Shown: positions 33,641 through 44,845 of the stretch, one piece after another | Position numbering within the stretch: the first letter of the stretch is position 1 | Layout of the letters: every line of letters begins with the position of its first letter | DNA from: Gnetum montanum | Lineage: Eukaryota; Streptophyta; Gnetopsida; Gnetales; Gnetaceae | NCBI GenBank assembly: GCA_015680685.1 | Contig: MNCI01004927.1 | Coordinates: 381-64,380 of the forward strand | Direction: 5' to 3' | DNA length: 64,000 bases | Notes under the pieces: model-generated | Seen by the model: the letters and a program-made list of their open reading frames with translations, nothing else | What the model was told of the DNA's origin: nothing | Database searches by the model: none | Made by a program: the position numbers and the translations under genes

Positions 33641-36221
33641 TTACCTAAGTGAGTCCTTTTATTTTTAAAGAAAAAATAAAGCCCATAAGAATTTCATGAA
33701 CGGGGTGTTCCAAACTTAGACTATGACCTGCACGGTCCATTGCAAAAGGGGCAAAACATACCTTTAGCAGTCCCAAGGTTTTGTGTGACACAGAGGAGTG
33801 GTTAGGTCTTTCCGGGTGGCAGTTTGCCCTTGGTATAATCTCCAAGAGTTAAAGAATACGAAAAGTAAATTAAAGAAATTAAATGAAGAAATCAGACATT
33901 TTAGTGGTGCAAATCCGGTGACACAGCATGTTTCAGGCATGCTCTGTTGATGTCTTCAAAATTTGTGATCTTTCTCGGTGGCTGTAGTCAAGGACACCAT
34001 GAAAAGCCATTGCATTGCACGGAAAGCGCATTGCAGAAGCAGATTCTGATTCTCTGTGTTAGTGTGTCGTGGATTCATATCTTCAAAAGTTGCTCCGAGT
34101 CTGAAGACAGGCTGGTAAGGTTTGGCACACCTGGTCTCAAGGTTAACATTAACCTGCATTTTGTAAAGACAAAATTTGGATCCGGACTCATCGAAGGGTG
34201 AAAATCAGTGAACCCCATCATTCTTTTAACGTGAACAAATGAAAAGCGGTTGCGTTGAGACCATGATCCAGATTTGGAAATGAAAAAACAGTTGTGTCTT
34301 CTACCTTGGCCACCGCCCACAATCCCAGCCGGGAAAAACGCGGGTCTGTATTCAGAATCCATAAACAAGTGAAAACTCATTAATAGCATTTGACAATTTT
34401 GGAACAAGGTGGCAGCGTTTTGCAGAAGCCATGTGAAAAGTAATTGCAGCTTTTGTGGAATTCCAGTTGAAGAACCTGCTGCTGATGGGCCTAATTCCCA
34501 TGACAATTAATTGCAGCTTTTGTAGATTTGCAAGTGGCTGTGTACAAACAGGAAGTCAATTAATTGATTGCTCACGGAAAACAGCCAACAGAGCATTCAT
34601 TTCCAACTTTAGTCGTTTCAATTTTCTAAGAGACCAGGGAATATTCTGCCTATGCATGTAATTATGTTGGGTATAAAATATCTATTTCTAGTCAGTAACT
34701 TAATAAACCATCCAACATTGCACCATTGCTTTTTTCCTCCGTGTCTTTTGGGTTACACCTTATTTTCATGGGTTTCATATATTTTTCATGGATTTGATTT
34801 CTTAGAAAGCTGATCTCTAATTCGTGAAACCAGGAAAAGCAACTGACCTCCTCCTGATAGTTTTATCCAGCAACTGTTACAGAGCAGTAAGACTTTGAAG
34901 ATCATCATGAGCCAGACAGAAGTCTTGGTTCTATAACGCCTTATTCCATTTAATTATTGTTGATGGCCTGCAATATGATGTTTGCCTCTGCTAAAATTCA
35001 CCTGTTGAAAGGACAAGAAGATCCATGTTTTCCAATGGATGAGATCACAAACTTTTTGTGGAAAATTAAAGCATGCAATTACCTCGTCTTTCAACTTTCT
35101 CTGGGTTTAAGAAAATCGATTGAAAAGATGGTTCATGTCATACGGTCACTGTGCGTATGCGTGCAAAGACAGTCCAGCCAGTCGTATTAAATCATTTCAT
35201 ACACACACAGAGTGTGTTTGTGTGAGTGCACGTCACAGAAAGCTCAGAAGAAGCATCTTTACCGCAACAAAACAAAAGTGCATAAGTTTTTCTGTGCTTG
35301 TTTTGTAAGGGAAATAATGGGATCCAACGCAGAGGCGTGCAATGGCAATCAGTTTATGTGGAGAACAGAAAGCTGCTGGGTTCAAAGGACTAACTGTTTG
35401 TGAGAATCTGTAAGAAAAAGGACACAAAAATCTTCGATAAAGCCAACTCATTTTGATCATGGACAAACAATGGGGCAGTGGCCTCTCTGTAGCCTATGCG
35501 GCAATTGCAAAGCTTTTCTAAATAAGGTAGTCCTTCAAAATTCTGCAGCGTGACCTTTTCCTGCCCATCAATTTTTGTTGAAATTCACCTCAATTGATTG
35601 GATTATTGCAGTGCGTGAAATGACTAGTTGGTGACTGTCAGTGTGCATGGTTACAGGTCCAAGGTTTCAGGGCTAATGGGCAGACAGAGTGCTCTTATAT
35701 TGAATCTCGCCTTACTTTAGTATCCGTAAAATCAGGACCTGCAGGGAATCTCCATCTTGGCTTCTGCAGCGTCCAGCGAAACAAACGGCATACGCGGATA
35801 GGCTCAGTATCCTTTTGTACGAGATTCATGGCGGGCGTGGCTGAAGGTAGTTTCTTGTTTCTTCCTTACATTCCCGGATGTGCAGGAGGAATTTTAGGCC
35901 TGCGGGCTGAGCCTCCGGTTCCTTGTTGATCTTCCTGGCTAGTCACTGCCGGCATTGTCTTGAACGAGACTTCAACACAACACAAGTATCGACTGTGACG
36001 GCATGATGAACGTAGAGGAGGCCTTGCACAGATGGACGATGGACGTCGAGTTGGCGTTGCAGAGAGGAGCTGATGAATGGCTTCATCAAAGCTGAGAATC
36101 TCAAGGACGGCGGGCATGGAAGGGAGGAGAAACGGCAGTGCTGTTGGGCTGCATGGTCTCTCGTGGATCTGCACACCAGGTGGCTAGGGTGCTGTGCAGT
36201 GCCGAGGGTTTCGGTCCGCAG

Positions 36222-36270
36222 GATCTGGCCGTGGACACTGTACGCGGACTTCATCGTCACTGCCTCCACT
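36222..36270 (+). repeat. Inverted duplicate arm (partner 36800-36850)
   Basis: GGATCTGGCCG followed by GTACG-GGAC-TCATCGTCACT is found again in reverse complement at about 36797-36851, with about 7 differences in 48 bases. Both arms lie in the GC-rich stretch; conceptual readings of both include RIWP-TLY-D-IVT, so a duplicated coding piece is possible. Confidence 0.55.
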
Positions 36271-36882
36271 CCATGGCCTGTTTTGTGGACCGTGTACGTG
36301 CACTGTTCGGCGAGTCGAGGAGCTCTTTGTTCTGTGGTTGAATATATACATATATGTGTGTATAATTGGAGCTATATGAAATCTGACATATAAGAGATCT
36401 GGAGGAGTATGCTGCAAATTGATGATGAATCCGGTCGAAACATTAATTTCTTTTTTCTCTTTCGCAACAAAAGAAAAAAAAATTAACGAAACTTCAATTT
36501 GGCCCTGACATAAGTACGTGCCTACGCAGGTGGTGACGACGAGCTCGTTGTATTGGCGGAGCTACACATCCACCAGAGCTTCACCGTCCACTGTGCATGA
36601 CTACTATTTTCATGGATGTCCTCGGTACTGACCTACAGAAACTCGAAGTAGCACATGGTTGGCTGCAGCGTATACGAAACCTGCAACGGCTTGCTCAGCG
36701 GCCATAGATTCACGCCAAAGTAACACTCGGACAACGCGTACATGGTGCAGACCTCCACTGTACAAATCCAGCTGCGGGATGCGATGCACTAAGCCATGGA
36801 GGTAGTGACGATGACGTCCACGTACAAGGTCTGCGGCCAGATCCGATAGATGATTCCTTGGCACGATGGAGCCGTGCAGACA

Positions 36883-37153
36883 GCCCCAATCTCAGCCGCG
36901 AGAGCCAGTGGGCCCAGTGAGCCTAGGAGCGTTGAGACAGTCACTCCCATCCCAACCCGCTGAACTTCGTTCCGCTGTAGCAGCCTGCAGAGCAGCTGCA
37001 TGAACATGCTTTGTGTTGGCGACCGTTTGGGATCGCCAACATTTTTCCTCCAATCTCAACCACGAGAGTCGGTCCAGTGAGCCTAGGAGTGTCCAGACAG
37101 TTGCTCGTGTCCCAACCTGCTGAACTTCGTTTCGCTGCAGTAGCTTGCATACT
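36883..37153. repeat. Imperfect tandem duplication, about 105 bp
   Basis: 36883-36988 and 37050-37153 share CCAATCTCA-CC-CGAGAG and CCAGTGAGCCTAGGAG and continue in register through a TGAACTTCGTT-CGCTG word. Most differences are C/T or G/A transitions, suggesting methylation decay. The spacer between the copies contains the hairpin at 37014-37041. Confidence 0.7.
37014..37041. repeat. 9-bp-stem hairpin, related copy at 38375-38402
   Basis: TGTTGGCGA and TCGCCAACA form a perfect 9-bp stem around a 10-base loop. About 60 bp around it (36991-37052) recur in direct orientation at 38350-38412, where the stem has decayed by transitions. Function unknown; a repeat end or a structured element are both possible. 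Confidence 0.6.
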
Positions 37154-38374
37154 TTGAGCCGGAGATTCACCATTCCAGATAAATTTTCTCACGAACTGTT
37201 GGCGTTGGATTCGGGAGCGCGTACAGAAGCGTAATAAATCCGCAATGGGTACGTATTTCATAATTCCAATGAAATTTTGTCTGAATCTGTACATTGACAT
37301 GGTCGCCTGCCTTGCCTCATATTATTATTGCCTTGTTCTCAATGTCTGAATCATACCTGGCTTCTCCTGCTCTGAATCTTCCCAGAAACTTCATTTCATT
37401 GTTAAGTGGCCAGCAAGCAATCAAGATTCATTGCATTGGCATGACACAGACCACAGAAAACAGGGTGTACAAATATCAAAGGTTCCGCCACGACTCACGC
37501 ATTCACGCGTGTTTAGTGGTCATTATTGCTGGTTCTTGCTTTTTTTATCTTATCTCCGCTAAAAAACAAAACAGGGTCATCGTCATGGGTCATGAGTCGG
37601 ACGGATGCTTGTTCAACTGTTTTTTTACAATGTGTTTGGTTATCGGCCAATGAACCAGCACATGGGCAATGGCCATATGCAAGCTCATGGTGCTCTGTTT
37701 TTACTTTCTCCTTTATCATGACTAGTGCATCGTTTGAAAGGTTTTTGATCATTGTAGGTGAGGCCAGTTACTTGTGCCTAGTTTAGTTAAGTTGTGTCTT
37801 TTTATAATGTTGTTGTCTTCAACATGGCCCTATGGCACTACTCAAAGGTCATTGTTGAACAAAAGTATTAGCAGACATGATTTGTTATAAATTTGGTTGA
37901 GGCTTGAGGCTTAATTTCATTTTTGAAAAGATTGGATTGAGTAACAAAAGGGTTTCATTTTATTGCTGTCATTTTTGTTGTTGCAAAAATTATATGTTTA
38001 GTAGGCGCATTATGGCTCTTGAGTAAGGAAATGGATTCAATGCCCTCCATACCTTTGCAAATTTGCTTGCTTCCGTGTAATGGTGATATTGCAATCTTTT
38101 ATGAAATTTTTAAGCATTAACAATATTTTGGATTTACATTGTACTTGTTCTATATTCTGCAATGCTTTTTTTATGATATATGAGATTTAATTTTTTTAAA
38201 AAACTAATATATTTAATTTTCTTTTATCACGTCTCCAGCTACGAACCCGTCCCCACTTTTTCTTGAGGCACACGTACCCAAACACGTTCAGAATCACGAA
38301 TCCTCGATTCCTCGCTTCCACGAATCAGATTCTTTTGATGCATAGTTACAGAGTAGCTGCATGAACATGCTCTG

Positions 38375-38402
38375 TGTTGGTGATTGTTTGGGACCGCCAA
38401 CA
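38375..38402. repeat. Decayed copy of the hairpin at 37014
   Basis: TGTTGGTGA and CCGCCAACA flank the loop. Differences from 37014-37041 are all C/T transitions on the plus strand. Confidence 0.55.
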
Positions 38403-38512
38403 TTTTCCCTCCTTTCAATTTGGTGACTGGGATCACGAGAAACAAAGGTGTTTCTTCAAACTTGGGTTTAGATGCTTGCTAGTCTCTGGCAACACCAAGG
38501 CCCTGATATCTC

Positions 38513-39712
38513 TGTTGAGGCCAACCTTGCCCATGCTATTGCACAGGGCCATGATTAACAAAACTATTCTATAAAATCATATACTATTTCACCAAGCAAT
38601 GTTGATATATGGTAAGATGAATCGATATGCAGGTAGGTGAACCAACGTGCGGGGAGGTGAATCGATGCATGGGAAGGTGAAAAAATGTGCAGGAAGGTAA
38701 ATCAACATGCAAGGAGGTGAACTGTCACTAGTAGACAACTATAAATCAAAGAACGAAGATGACGTTAGGGGGGGAGCGAAGGCCTCCTTAACAAATCATG
38801 CTCTCTTTTCAAACAATTGCGTCTCTCTCCATTGAGGCACATGTAGATGGGCAAGGGGGTCTCCAAGGGTTGAGAAACTAGCAGACACTGATTTTCTCTC
38901 TCTCTTCTCTTGTTTTTCTTGGGGCGACAGCAGCATGGTTGACGCATGTGGATGACAAGCATAGCAGGTGGGTTCTACAGTCCTATTTCTTTATTTTTGG
39001 CAACAGATTGGCGACATACAGTAGTGGCAAAACTGTGTGGACGATGATCAATAATCTTAACAAGAAACCAAGAGGTGGTGGTTTTCTTTTCCTTTTTTGC
39101 GGCAGACCCATGAAGGCTGCAAACGTAGGATTGGAAATAGCAATGTATCTACTGACATGTGAAAGTGGGATCTAGTGGCTCATTCTCTTTCTATCTCTTT
39201 CTTTCTGCTGCAGTGTTGCAGTAGTTGACAACAACAATTACAAGCGTGGGTTCTACAATTTGGTTCTATTTTTGATGGGTGGTGCATCAACGACAAGGTT
39301 CATCAAATAGGAACAAATTTTCCTCTCTTATGCTAACGACGGGGCACGTTCTGTCTATGCGTTAGAGACGCATTAGTGGGCCCCTTCATCCAGCCTCTTC
39401 TCTTTCTCTCCCTTCTTCAGTAGCTATAGGTAGTGTTGGTTGTGGCAACGTCTGCAACGAACCAACGGCGAACAACGACAGTAGCTAAGAAGCAAGGAAA
39501 ATTTATTTTAGTTACCTTTTGTATTGTTGAATTTGAAACACTCATTCCAATTAAAATTTCATTTTTTTTACTATTTTCAAAAAGCCACGTAGCCCTCTCT
39601 AGCTGAGACTATTCTTAGGTTTGTGTACCCATATGGGAGGCACCCTAGGCGATTCTCTCCTCAAACAAGCTTTTTTCCAAGTGTTGGTGCAACCAAAATT
39701 TATGCATCAACA
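38513..39712 (+). repeat. Element F 5' LTR
   Basis: Ends are TGTTGA...TCAACA, a 6-bp terminal inverted repeat. Carries a 20-bp minisatellite near its start, CTATAAATCA at about 38741 as a possible TATA box, and an open frame at 38939-39175 also open in the other LTR. Confidence 0.9.
38615..38724 (+). repeat. 20-bp minisatellite in F U3
   Basis: AGGTGA (or AGATGA) recurs ending at 38620, 38640, 38660, 38680 and 38720, with AGGTAA at 38700: an exact 20-bp step, each unit being AGGTGAA-C-A-G-TGCAGGGG-like. About 5.5 units. Confidence 0.85.
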
Positions 39713-40116
39713 CCTTTTTGGCGCTAGAATGAGGGTCTTTCTCCTACCTTTTGTTTATCAGTTTTTCTTGCCATTTTTTATGGCTATTCCATTTTTTGAT
39801 ATTGTTTTGGAACATGTTGAATTTTTTTAAAAAAACCTTTGTCTTCAGACCCTTTATTTTTTGTCTTTTTTTTTGCTTCCCATTTTCTAAAAATTGGTGT
39901 TACCAAAATTTTTTTATAACCCTTGCTTCCCAGTCCCATTTTTGAATTTCTGATTTTGGCAGTCCTTACCTAAGTCTTAACTTGGGTGAGGTGGTTTTAT
40001 TATTTAATTTTAAATTTATTTTTTGAAATTTATTTTATTTTATTATTTTCCTTTTAAGATTTCATAGTTTTTGTTGCTCTTTACACTTACATGCAATTTA
40101 TTGTTTAGGGGCTTAA
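39713..40116 (+). other. Element F core, noncoding
   Basis: 404 bp, T-rich, without a credible ORF. The first 20 bases hold the candidate primer site (TGGCGCTAGAATGAGG; the tRNA is not identified) and the last 10 the polypurine tract. Confidence 0.7.
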
Positions 40117-41315
40117 TGTTGTGGCCAACTTTGCCCATGCTATCGCATAGGGCCATGATCAACAAAATTGTCCTATAAAATCATATACCATTTCACTAAG
40201 CAATGTTGATGTGCAGGAAGATGAATCGACATGCAGAAAGATGAACCAACATGCAGGGAGATGGATTGACGTATGGGAAGGTGAACTAATGTGTGAGGAG
40301 GTGGACTTACATGCAGGAGGTGAAACAACACTAGCAAGTGACTATAAATTAGAGAACGAAGATGATGTCAGGGGGGGAGGGGAGTAAGGGCCTCCTTAAC
40401 AAATCAGGCTCTCTTCTTGAATAGATGGATCTCTCTCCATTAAGGTGCATGTAGATGGGCAGGGGGGCGATCTCTAGGGGTTGAGAAACTAGCAGATGAT
40501 GATTTTCTCTCTCTCTTCTCTTATTTTTCTTAGGGCGATAGTAGCATCGCTAATGCGTGTGGACGACGGGTGTGGCAGGCAGGTTTTGCAATCTTGTTTC
40601 TTTATTCTTGACAACAGACTAGTGATAGTTAGCAACAGCAGAGTTACGTGGATGATGATAAAAAATATTAGCAGGAAACTAAGAGGTAGCGGTTTTCTTT
40701 TCCCTTTTTGTGGTAGACTTGTGACGGTGGCAGATGTAGGACTAGAGACAGCAATGCGTCTACTAGCATGTGACAGTGGAATCTAATGGCTTGTTCTCTC
40801 TCTCTCTATTGTGGTGTTGTATTAGTTGACAACAGTAGTTGTAGGTGTAGGTTCTACAATTCCATTTTATTTTTGGCGAACGGTGTATCTACGACAAGGT
40901 TCTCCAAACATGGTCAAATTTTCCTCTCTCATGCTAGCGACGGGGCACATTCTGTCTATGCATTAGAGAAGCATTAGTGGGCCCCTTCATCTAGCCTCTT
41001 CTCTCTCTCTCTCCCTCCTCTAGTAGCTATAGGTAGTGTTGGCTACGATAGTGTCCGCAACAGATTGACGAAAAATGATGGCAGTAGCTGGGAAGTAGGG
41101 AAAATTTATTTTAATTACCTTTTATATTCTCAAATTTGAAACATTCATTCTAATTAAAATTTTCATTTTTTTACTATTTTTAAAAGACCACATAGCCCTC
41201 TCTAGTTGAGACTATTCCTAGGTGTCTGTACCCATATGGGAGGCACCCTAGGCAATAGCCTCCTTAAATAAGTTTTTCCCTAGGTATTGGTGTGACCAAA
41301 ATTTATGCATCAACA
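40117..41315 (+). repeat. Element F 3' LTR
   Basis: Collinear with 38513-39712 with scattered transitions and a few small indels. The 20-bp minisatellite is at 40215-40324, and CTATAAATTA at about 40343 matches the TATA-like site. Confidence 0.9.
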
Positions 41316-41320
41316 ATCTC

Positions 41321-42430
41321 TAAATAAACTCAGTGGTTATAGAGCGAACTAATCGTAAATGTGTGTTTGCTATTATGAATGTTGAAATGGTTGGGTTTGT
41401 GTATGAAACTGTAACTAGCTATTATAACAGAAATTTAGCTAACCTTGTCAAGTACTGTGAGTTATTAAAGATTGCTATTTTATCAAGTCACTTAGTTTAT
41501 ATAGTTTGTATAGTACGTTGCTTGAAACAAATAAAATTTCACAAAAATGCTTAAGTAGAATTTTATAGAAATCTACTTCTAATTTCCACCAAAGAGAAAT
41601 ATCCACAAGAAAACGAGAAATAAAGTGAGTTTCAATGGAATTTAAAAGAGAAGAAGAAAGAAATATAGATTTGTGTGAAATCTTAAACATTTAAGCTAGA
41701 TAAATTAAACATGAAGAAAAACTTCACAATAAAGTTATTCCAATTTAATCTAAGTATTACAAATTGCCTAAACCCTCTAAGCTTATCCAACAATTTTGTA
41801 AAAGACACTTTTATTAAACTCCCCAAAAGCTTTGTAAATGACAAAGTACAAACTTTTATTTGGCTAGTTAATAGTTGTCAAGAATTGTAAACAATAGAGC
41901 TATAAAAAAAAATTTCACAATTTCAAGATTGAAATATCAAGGCAATGAACTTTACAAAAAATGAAACTATTTCAAGTCATTTCAAAGTATCAAAGATTTT
42001 TCTAGACCCTCTAAACTCAAATAGGCAATTTTATAAAGAAGTTACTATTAAATTGCTCAAGATGCTTTTCAAAGACAATATAAGCTCTTTTATGGCAACC
42101 AAATAGGAGTCTAGAATTACGCAAAAATAGAGCTATAAAAGTAATTTAGAAAATCCCAAAATTAAATGCCAAACACGATACTATCTAAACCATTAGCTAA
42201 ACAACTAAGATAAAATGAAAAGAAAAGAATTCATAGGATTAAAACAAAGTAGTTGAACTGATGTCTTTAATAAGCCATACTTTACAGTTTTCAATATATT
42301 TCTTCCAAGTTTCTTCTTCAATATCCCCTAAAATTCCTCTACCCTTGACTTTTTAATATAGAAAATGAGCTTTTTATTTGTAGATTTAGCTAAGTCATTC
42401 CCTTGTGGATAATAATTATATGAAGAAAAT
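41321..42430. other. AT-rich spacer with a diverged 240-bp duplication
   Basis: About 41768-41900 and 42008-42140 share the order CCCTCTAA, CAATTTT-TA-A-A, a ATTAAA/CTCC-type word, TTT-AA-GACAA and CAATAGAGCTATAAAA / AAATAGAGCTATAAAA, offset by about 240 bp. It may be the noncoding end or LTR of element C; no LTR partner is visible in the window. Confidence 0.45.
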
Positions 42431-42439
42431 AGAAAATTG

Positions 42440-42990
42440 GATTTTTTGATACCCATGTTATAAATTCTTCAGATTGAAAAGTAGGTCCGTTATCGAATAC
42501 CAACACTTCAGGCATATTAAAGCAACTTAAAATTTGATCTTCTAGGAACTTAATCACATTCAATTTTGAACTATTCCTTAAAGCTTTTGCTTTAGATCAT
42601 TTAGTAAAATAATCACTGGCAATGACCATAAACTTGTGTTTGGCTCTTGAAGGAGTAATTGTGCCAACAAAATCTATGCCCCACTATTGAAATGGCCTAT
42701 ATCCAATTACTGGTTTCAAAGGAGCTCTTGCTCTCTTGATTTTTTGTCCATGAATTTGACACTTAAAACATTTTTGAATTTTCAAGCTAATATCTTGGTA
42801 CATGCTAGGCTAATAAAAACCATAGTGGAGTATATGTTGCATGATGGACTTAGGAGACTCATAAAACAAATTAGCATGATCATGGAATTGTTTGAAGATA
42901 GGATTAACTTGATCATCATGAAGACATTTCAACAAAACCCTTCTGAAGTCCTTTCTGTATAAAATTCTATGTTTAACCACAAATTTATTT
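42440..42990 (-). pseudogene. Element C integrase fragment
   Basis: The minus strand gives a decayed zinc domain (QHILHYGFY then KCFKCQIHGQK), followed by WGIDFVGTITPSRAKHKF (first catalytic Asp at about 42671-42673), ASDYFTK, and MPEVLVFDNGPTFQSEEF (second Asp). The Glu lies beyond the fragment toward low coordinates and was not found. Stops interrupt it. Confidence 0.75.
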
Positions 42991-43179
42991 GCCTTTTTGA
43001 AAAAAGCTCTTAATAGACTTGCAGTTAAATTATTTGGAACCTTTCTTATGTTGAGGAATTCTAGAATTTCGTCATACCAGTTTTTTCATGAGTGCTTAGC
43101 ATGCATATTTCATTTTCTTTAGCCATTAACTTGGCTAATCCCATTCCCTTAATAGTTTTGCATATTTCCAATGAAAATA

Positions 43180-44190
43180 TGAAACCTTGAAGCTTTATAA
43201 GTCATTTCCCTCTTTTTAACCCAATTTCATTGTCACCCAAAAATTGCTTAACTGCAAGCTCTATTAGCATAATATGAACCAATGAGCTTTCCAAGTAATA
43301 TTTGAGATGCTGAAGTGCTTTAATGACTGTGAATGCTTGTTTTTCTAAATTTGAATAAATTTTATTTAGAACCTTTTAGCTGAGACCTAAAAAATCCAAT
43401 TGGTTCATCTTAACCTTTGTCTTGTTGAGTTAAAATAGCAACAATTGAATCCTTTGAGGCAAAAGCATATAACCAGAAATCTTCCTTCAATTTTGGTTTT
43501 ACCAAATATGAAGCTTCTTGAATAGCCTTTTAAACTTTTGTTAAGGCTTTCTCTGACTCTGGTCTTTTCCTTACTAAAATATCTTTCTTGAGCATATGCA
43601 TTAAAGGTTTAGTAATTTTGGTAAATCCTAGGATAAAATTTTTAACGAAATTTCTCTTTCCAAAGAAAGATCTAAGAGACTTTCTATTCATTGGATGCTT
43701 AATATTTTGTATTACTTGAATTCATGTGTCATCTATAGCAATTCCTTCTTAACAAACTACATGACCTAGAAAACTTCCAGACTTAAAAGATACATTTCTT
43801 AGCATTTAGTGAAATACCATATTCATGACATCTATCAAAAATTTGTTGAAGGTGATTAATATGATCTTCCTTTCTTTTTGAATAGACAGTGATATCTCAT
43901 CTAAATTCATCATAACAAACTTTCCTATTAAAACTTTAAAAGCTAATTCCATTACTCTTTGGAAGGTAGCTTCAACATTTGATAATTCAAATGGCATTCT
44001 TTTGTAAGCAAAAGTACCCCTTTTGGTGATGAATGATGTTTTATATCTATCACCGCTATATACTATAATCTGATTATAGCTTGAAAAATAATCTAGGAAA
44101 GAATATACTTGACATCCTGACACTTTGATCAACATTTCATCAAATTCTAGAAAGCGGGTATCTGTCTTTTTTAGAGGCTTCATTTAATTT
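43180..44190 (-). pseudogene. Element C reverse transcriptase and RNase H
   Basis: 44183 down to 43806 is open for 125 codons and reads through FDEMLIKVSGCQVYSFLD, YNQI, KTSFIT, GTFAYKRMPFELSNVEATFQ and MNLDEISLS. The last is the catalytic Y-x-D-D site decayed to N-L-D-E. Farther on come EASYLVKPK, DFWLYAFASKDS and a DEPIGFF run of the RNase H region (about 43650-43380). Together they would convert RNA to double-stranded DNA. The catalytic change alone would inactivate the RT. Confidence 0.8.
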
Positions 44191-44539
44191 CTAAATTAAT
44201 TTTTCTTAGTAGTAACAAATTTTGCCTAAAAATTGAAATATTTTCCCTTGTGACATTTAACATCTTTGGTATCTTAGTATATCCTAGATTCACTATTTCA
44301 TAAGCTTGATTATCAGAATTCTATATATCTTTTCTTATGAGAAGATTTTTTCTAAACTTGTGTTCATAATCGATCACCTTTTTGGGAATCAAATTAGACT
44401 TAAAACTTAATGCTGTTTTAGGTGTGAGTTGAATTTGGAATTCTTATGTATTCTTTAGGAATCTTGAGCACTTGATCATTGTCTTCAAATACTTGTAAAT
44501 GTCATATATTATCTAGTACTGATGGTTGATGCTCATTCT

Positions 44540-44765
44540 CAATCGCTACTCAATAATTTTCTATCCATTTTACAGCTAATGTTGAAGTTGTAGTTGCTAA
44601 ATCATCTACTATATGATTATCTTCTCTACCTATATGTTCTATTTTATAATAATGAAACTAACCCAGCATTTTGTAGACGAGTTGTTTAGTAGGCCACAAG
44701 AATGAGCCTTTGACTACATAATTTCCCTTGATTTATTCACAAACCAATTTTGAATCTCCTTTTAT
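44540..44765 (-). pseudogene. RNase H-like fragment upstream of element C RT
   Basis: The minus strand reads GDSKLVCE, IKGNYVVKGSFLWP, KIEHIGREDNHIVDDLATTT, the conserved GDS-LV and H-I-x-RE-N-x-x-x-D-LA words of the archaeal-type RNase H known from Tat/Ogre gypsy elements. It lies before the RT in element order, whereas Tat/Ogre elements usually carry this domain after the RT. Upstream sequence is cut by element D. Two in-frame stops are visible. Confidence 0.6.
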
Positions 44766-44845
44766 GGTGGTATAGATAATGGCATGATGGTAGATGTAGG
44801 TTCAGAATCAACTAGACAATTGTGAAGATATTTGTCTTTTAACTT

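Larger units (their letters stand above)
33641..38507. other. GC-richer, transposon-poor stretch; no gene confirmed
   Basis: Base composition and CpG content rise here, most clearly at 35,850-37,250, and the Athila-like words disappear. Several overlapping open frames of about 100-140 codons occur on both strands (for example 34506 to 34075 minus, 35943-36269 minus, 36073-36393 plus, 37294-37653 plus), but none shows a domain I recognise, and frames overlap in both directions. It holds small direct and inverted duplications and two related hairpins. It may be unique host DNA next to a gene, or an unrecognised low-copy repeat. Confidence 0.4.
38513..41315 (+). mobile_element. Element F: LARD-like LTR element, no coding core
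   Basis: Two 1.2-kb direct repeats (38513-39712 and 40117-41315) start TGTTG(A/T)GGCCAAC and end ATGCATCAACA, surround a 404-bp core, and are flanked by a perfect target duplication ATCTC (38508-38512 and 41316-41320). The core starts with TTTTTGGCGCTAGAATGAG, a primer-site-like run just inside the LTR, and ends AGGGGCTTAA, a short polypurine tract, which gives plus orientation. There is no gag or pol. Such long-LTR, empty-core elements depend on proteins of other elements. LTR copies differ at about 11 of the first 92 bases. Confidence 0.9.
42431..44845 (-). mobile_element. Element C: gypsy pol remnant of a second lineage
   Basis: Minus-strand fragments of RNase H, RT, RNase H and integrase lie collinearly but without recognised LTRs. 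Sequence words differ from A and D, so it is another Ty3/gypsy lineage. Element D inserted into it: C stops abruptly at D's LTR border (44846). The remainder would lie to the right of D, beyond the window. Presence of an integrase argues against an endogenous pararetrovirus. Confidence 0.75.

Noticed and set aside
35203-35235. CACACA/TGTGTG run as a possible Z-DNA or hairpin element
   Set aside because: A short, imperfect dinucleotide stretch of the kind common in plant intergenic DNA.
36789-37007. Weak resemblance of a minus-strand reading (LQR then GMGVTVSTLL) to a peptide-transporter membrane segment
   Set aside because: Only a few residues agree, adjoining parts do not, and the piece is part of a tandem duplication. 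Not enough to name a gene.
37294-37653. 119-codon ORF in the GC-rich stretch
   Set aside because: No recognisable domain, poor start context evidence, and an overlapping frame of similar length on the other strand; kept only as part of the region description.
42431-44845. Element C as an endogenous pararetrovirus (caulimovirid)
   Set aside because: An integrase with WGIDF and FDNGPTF motifs follows the RNase H, which caulimovirids lack.
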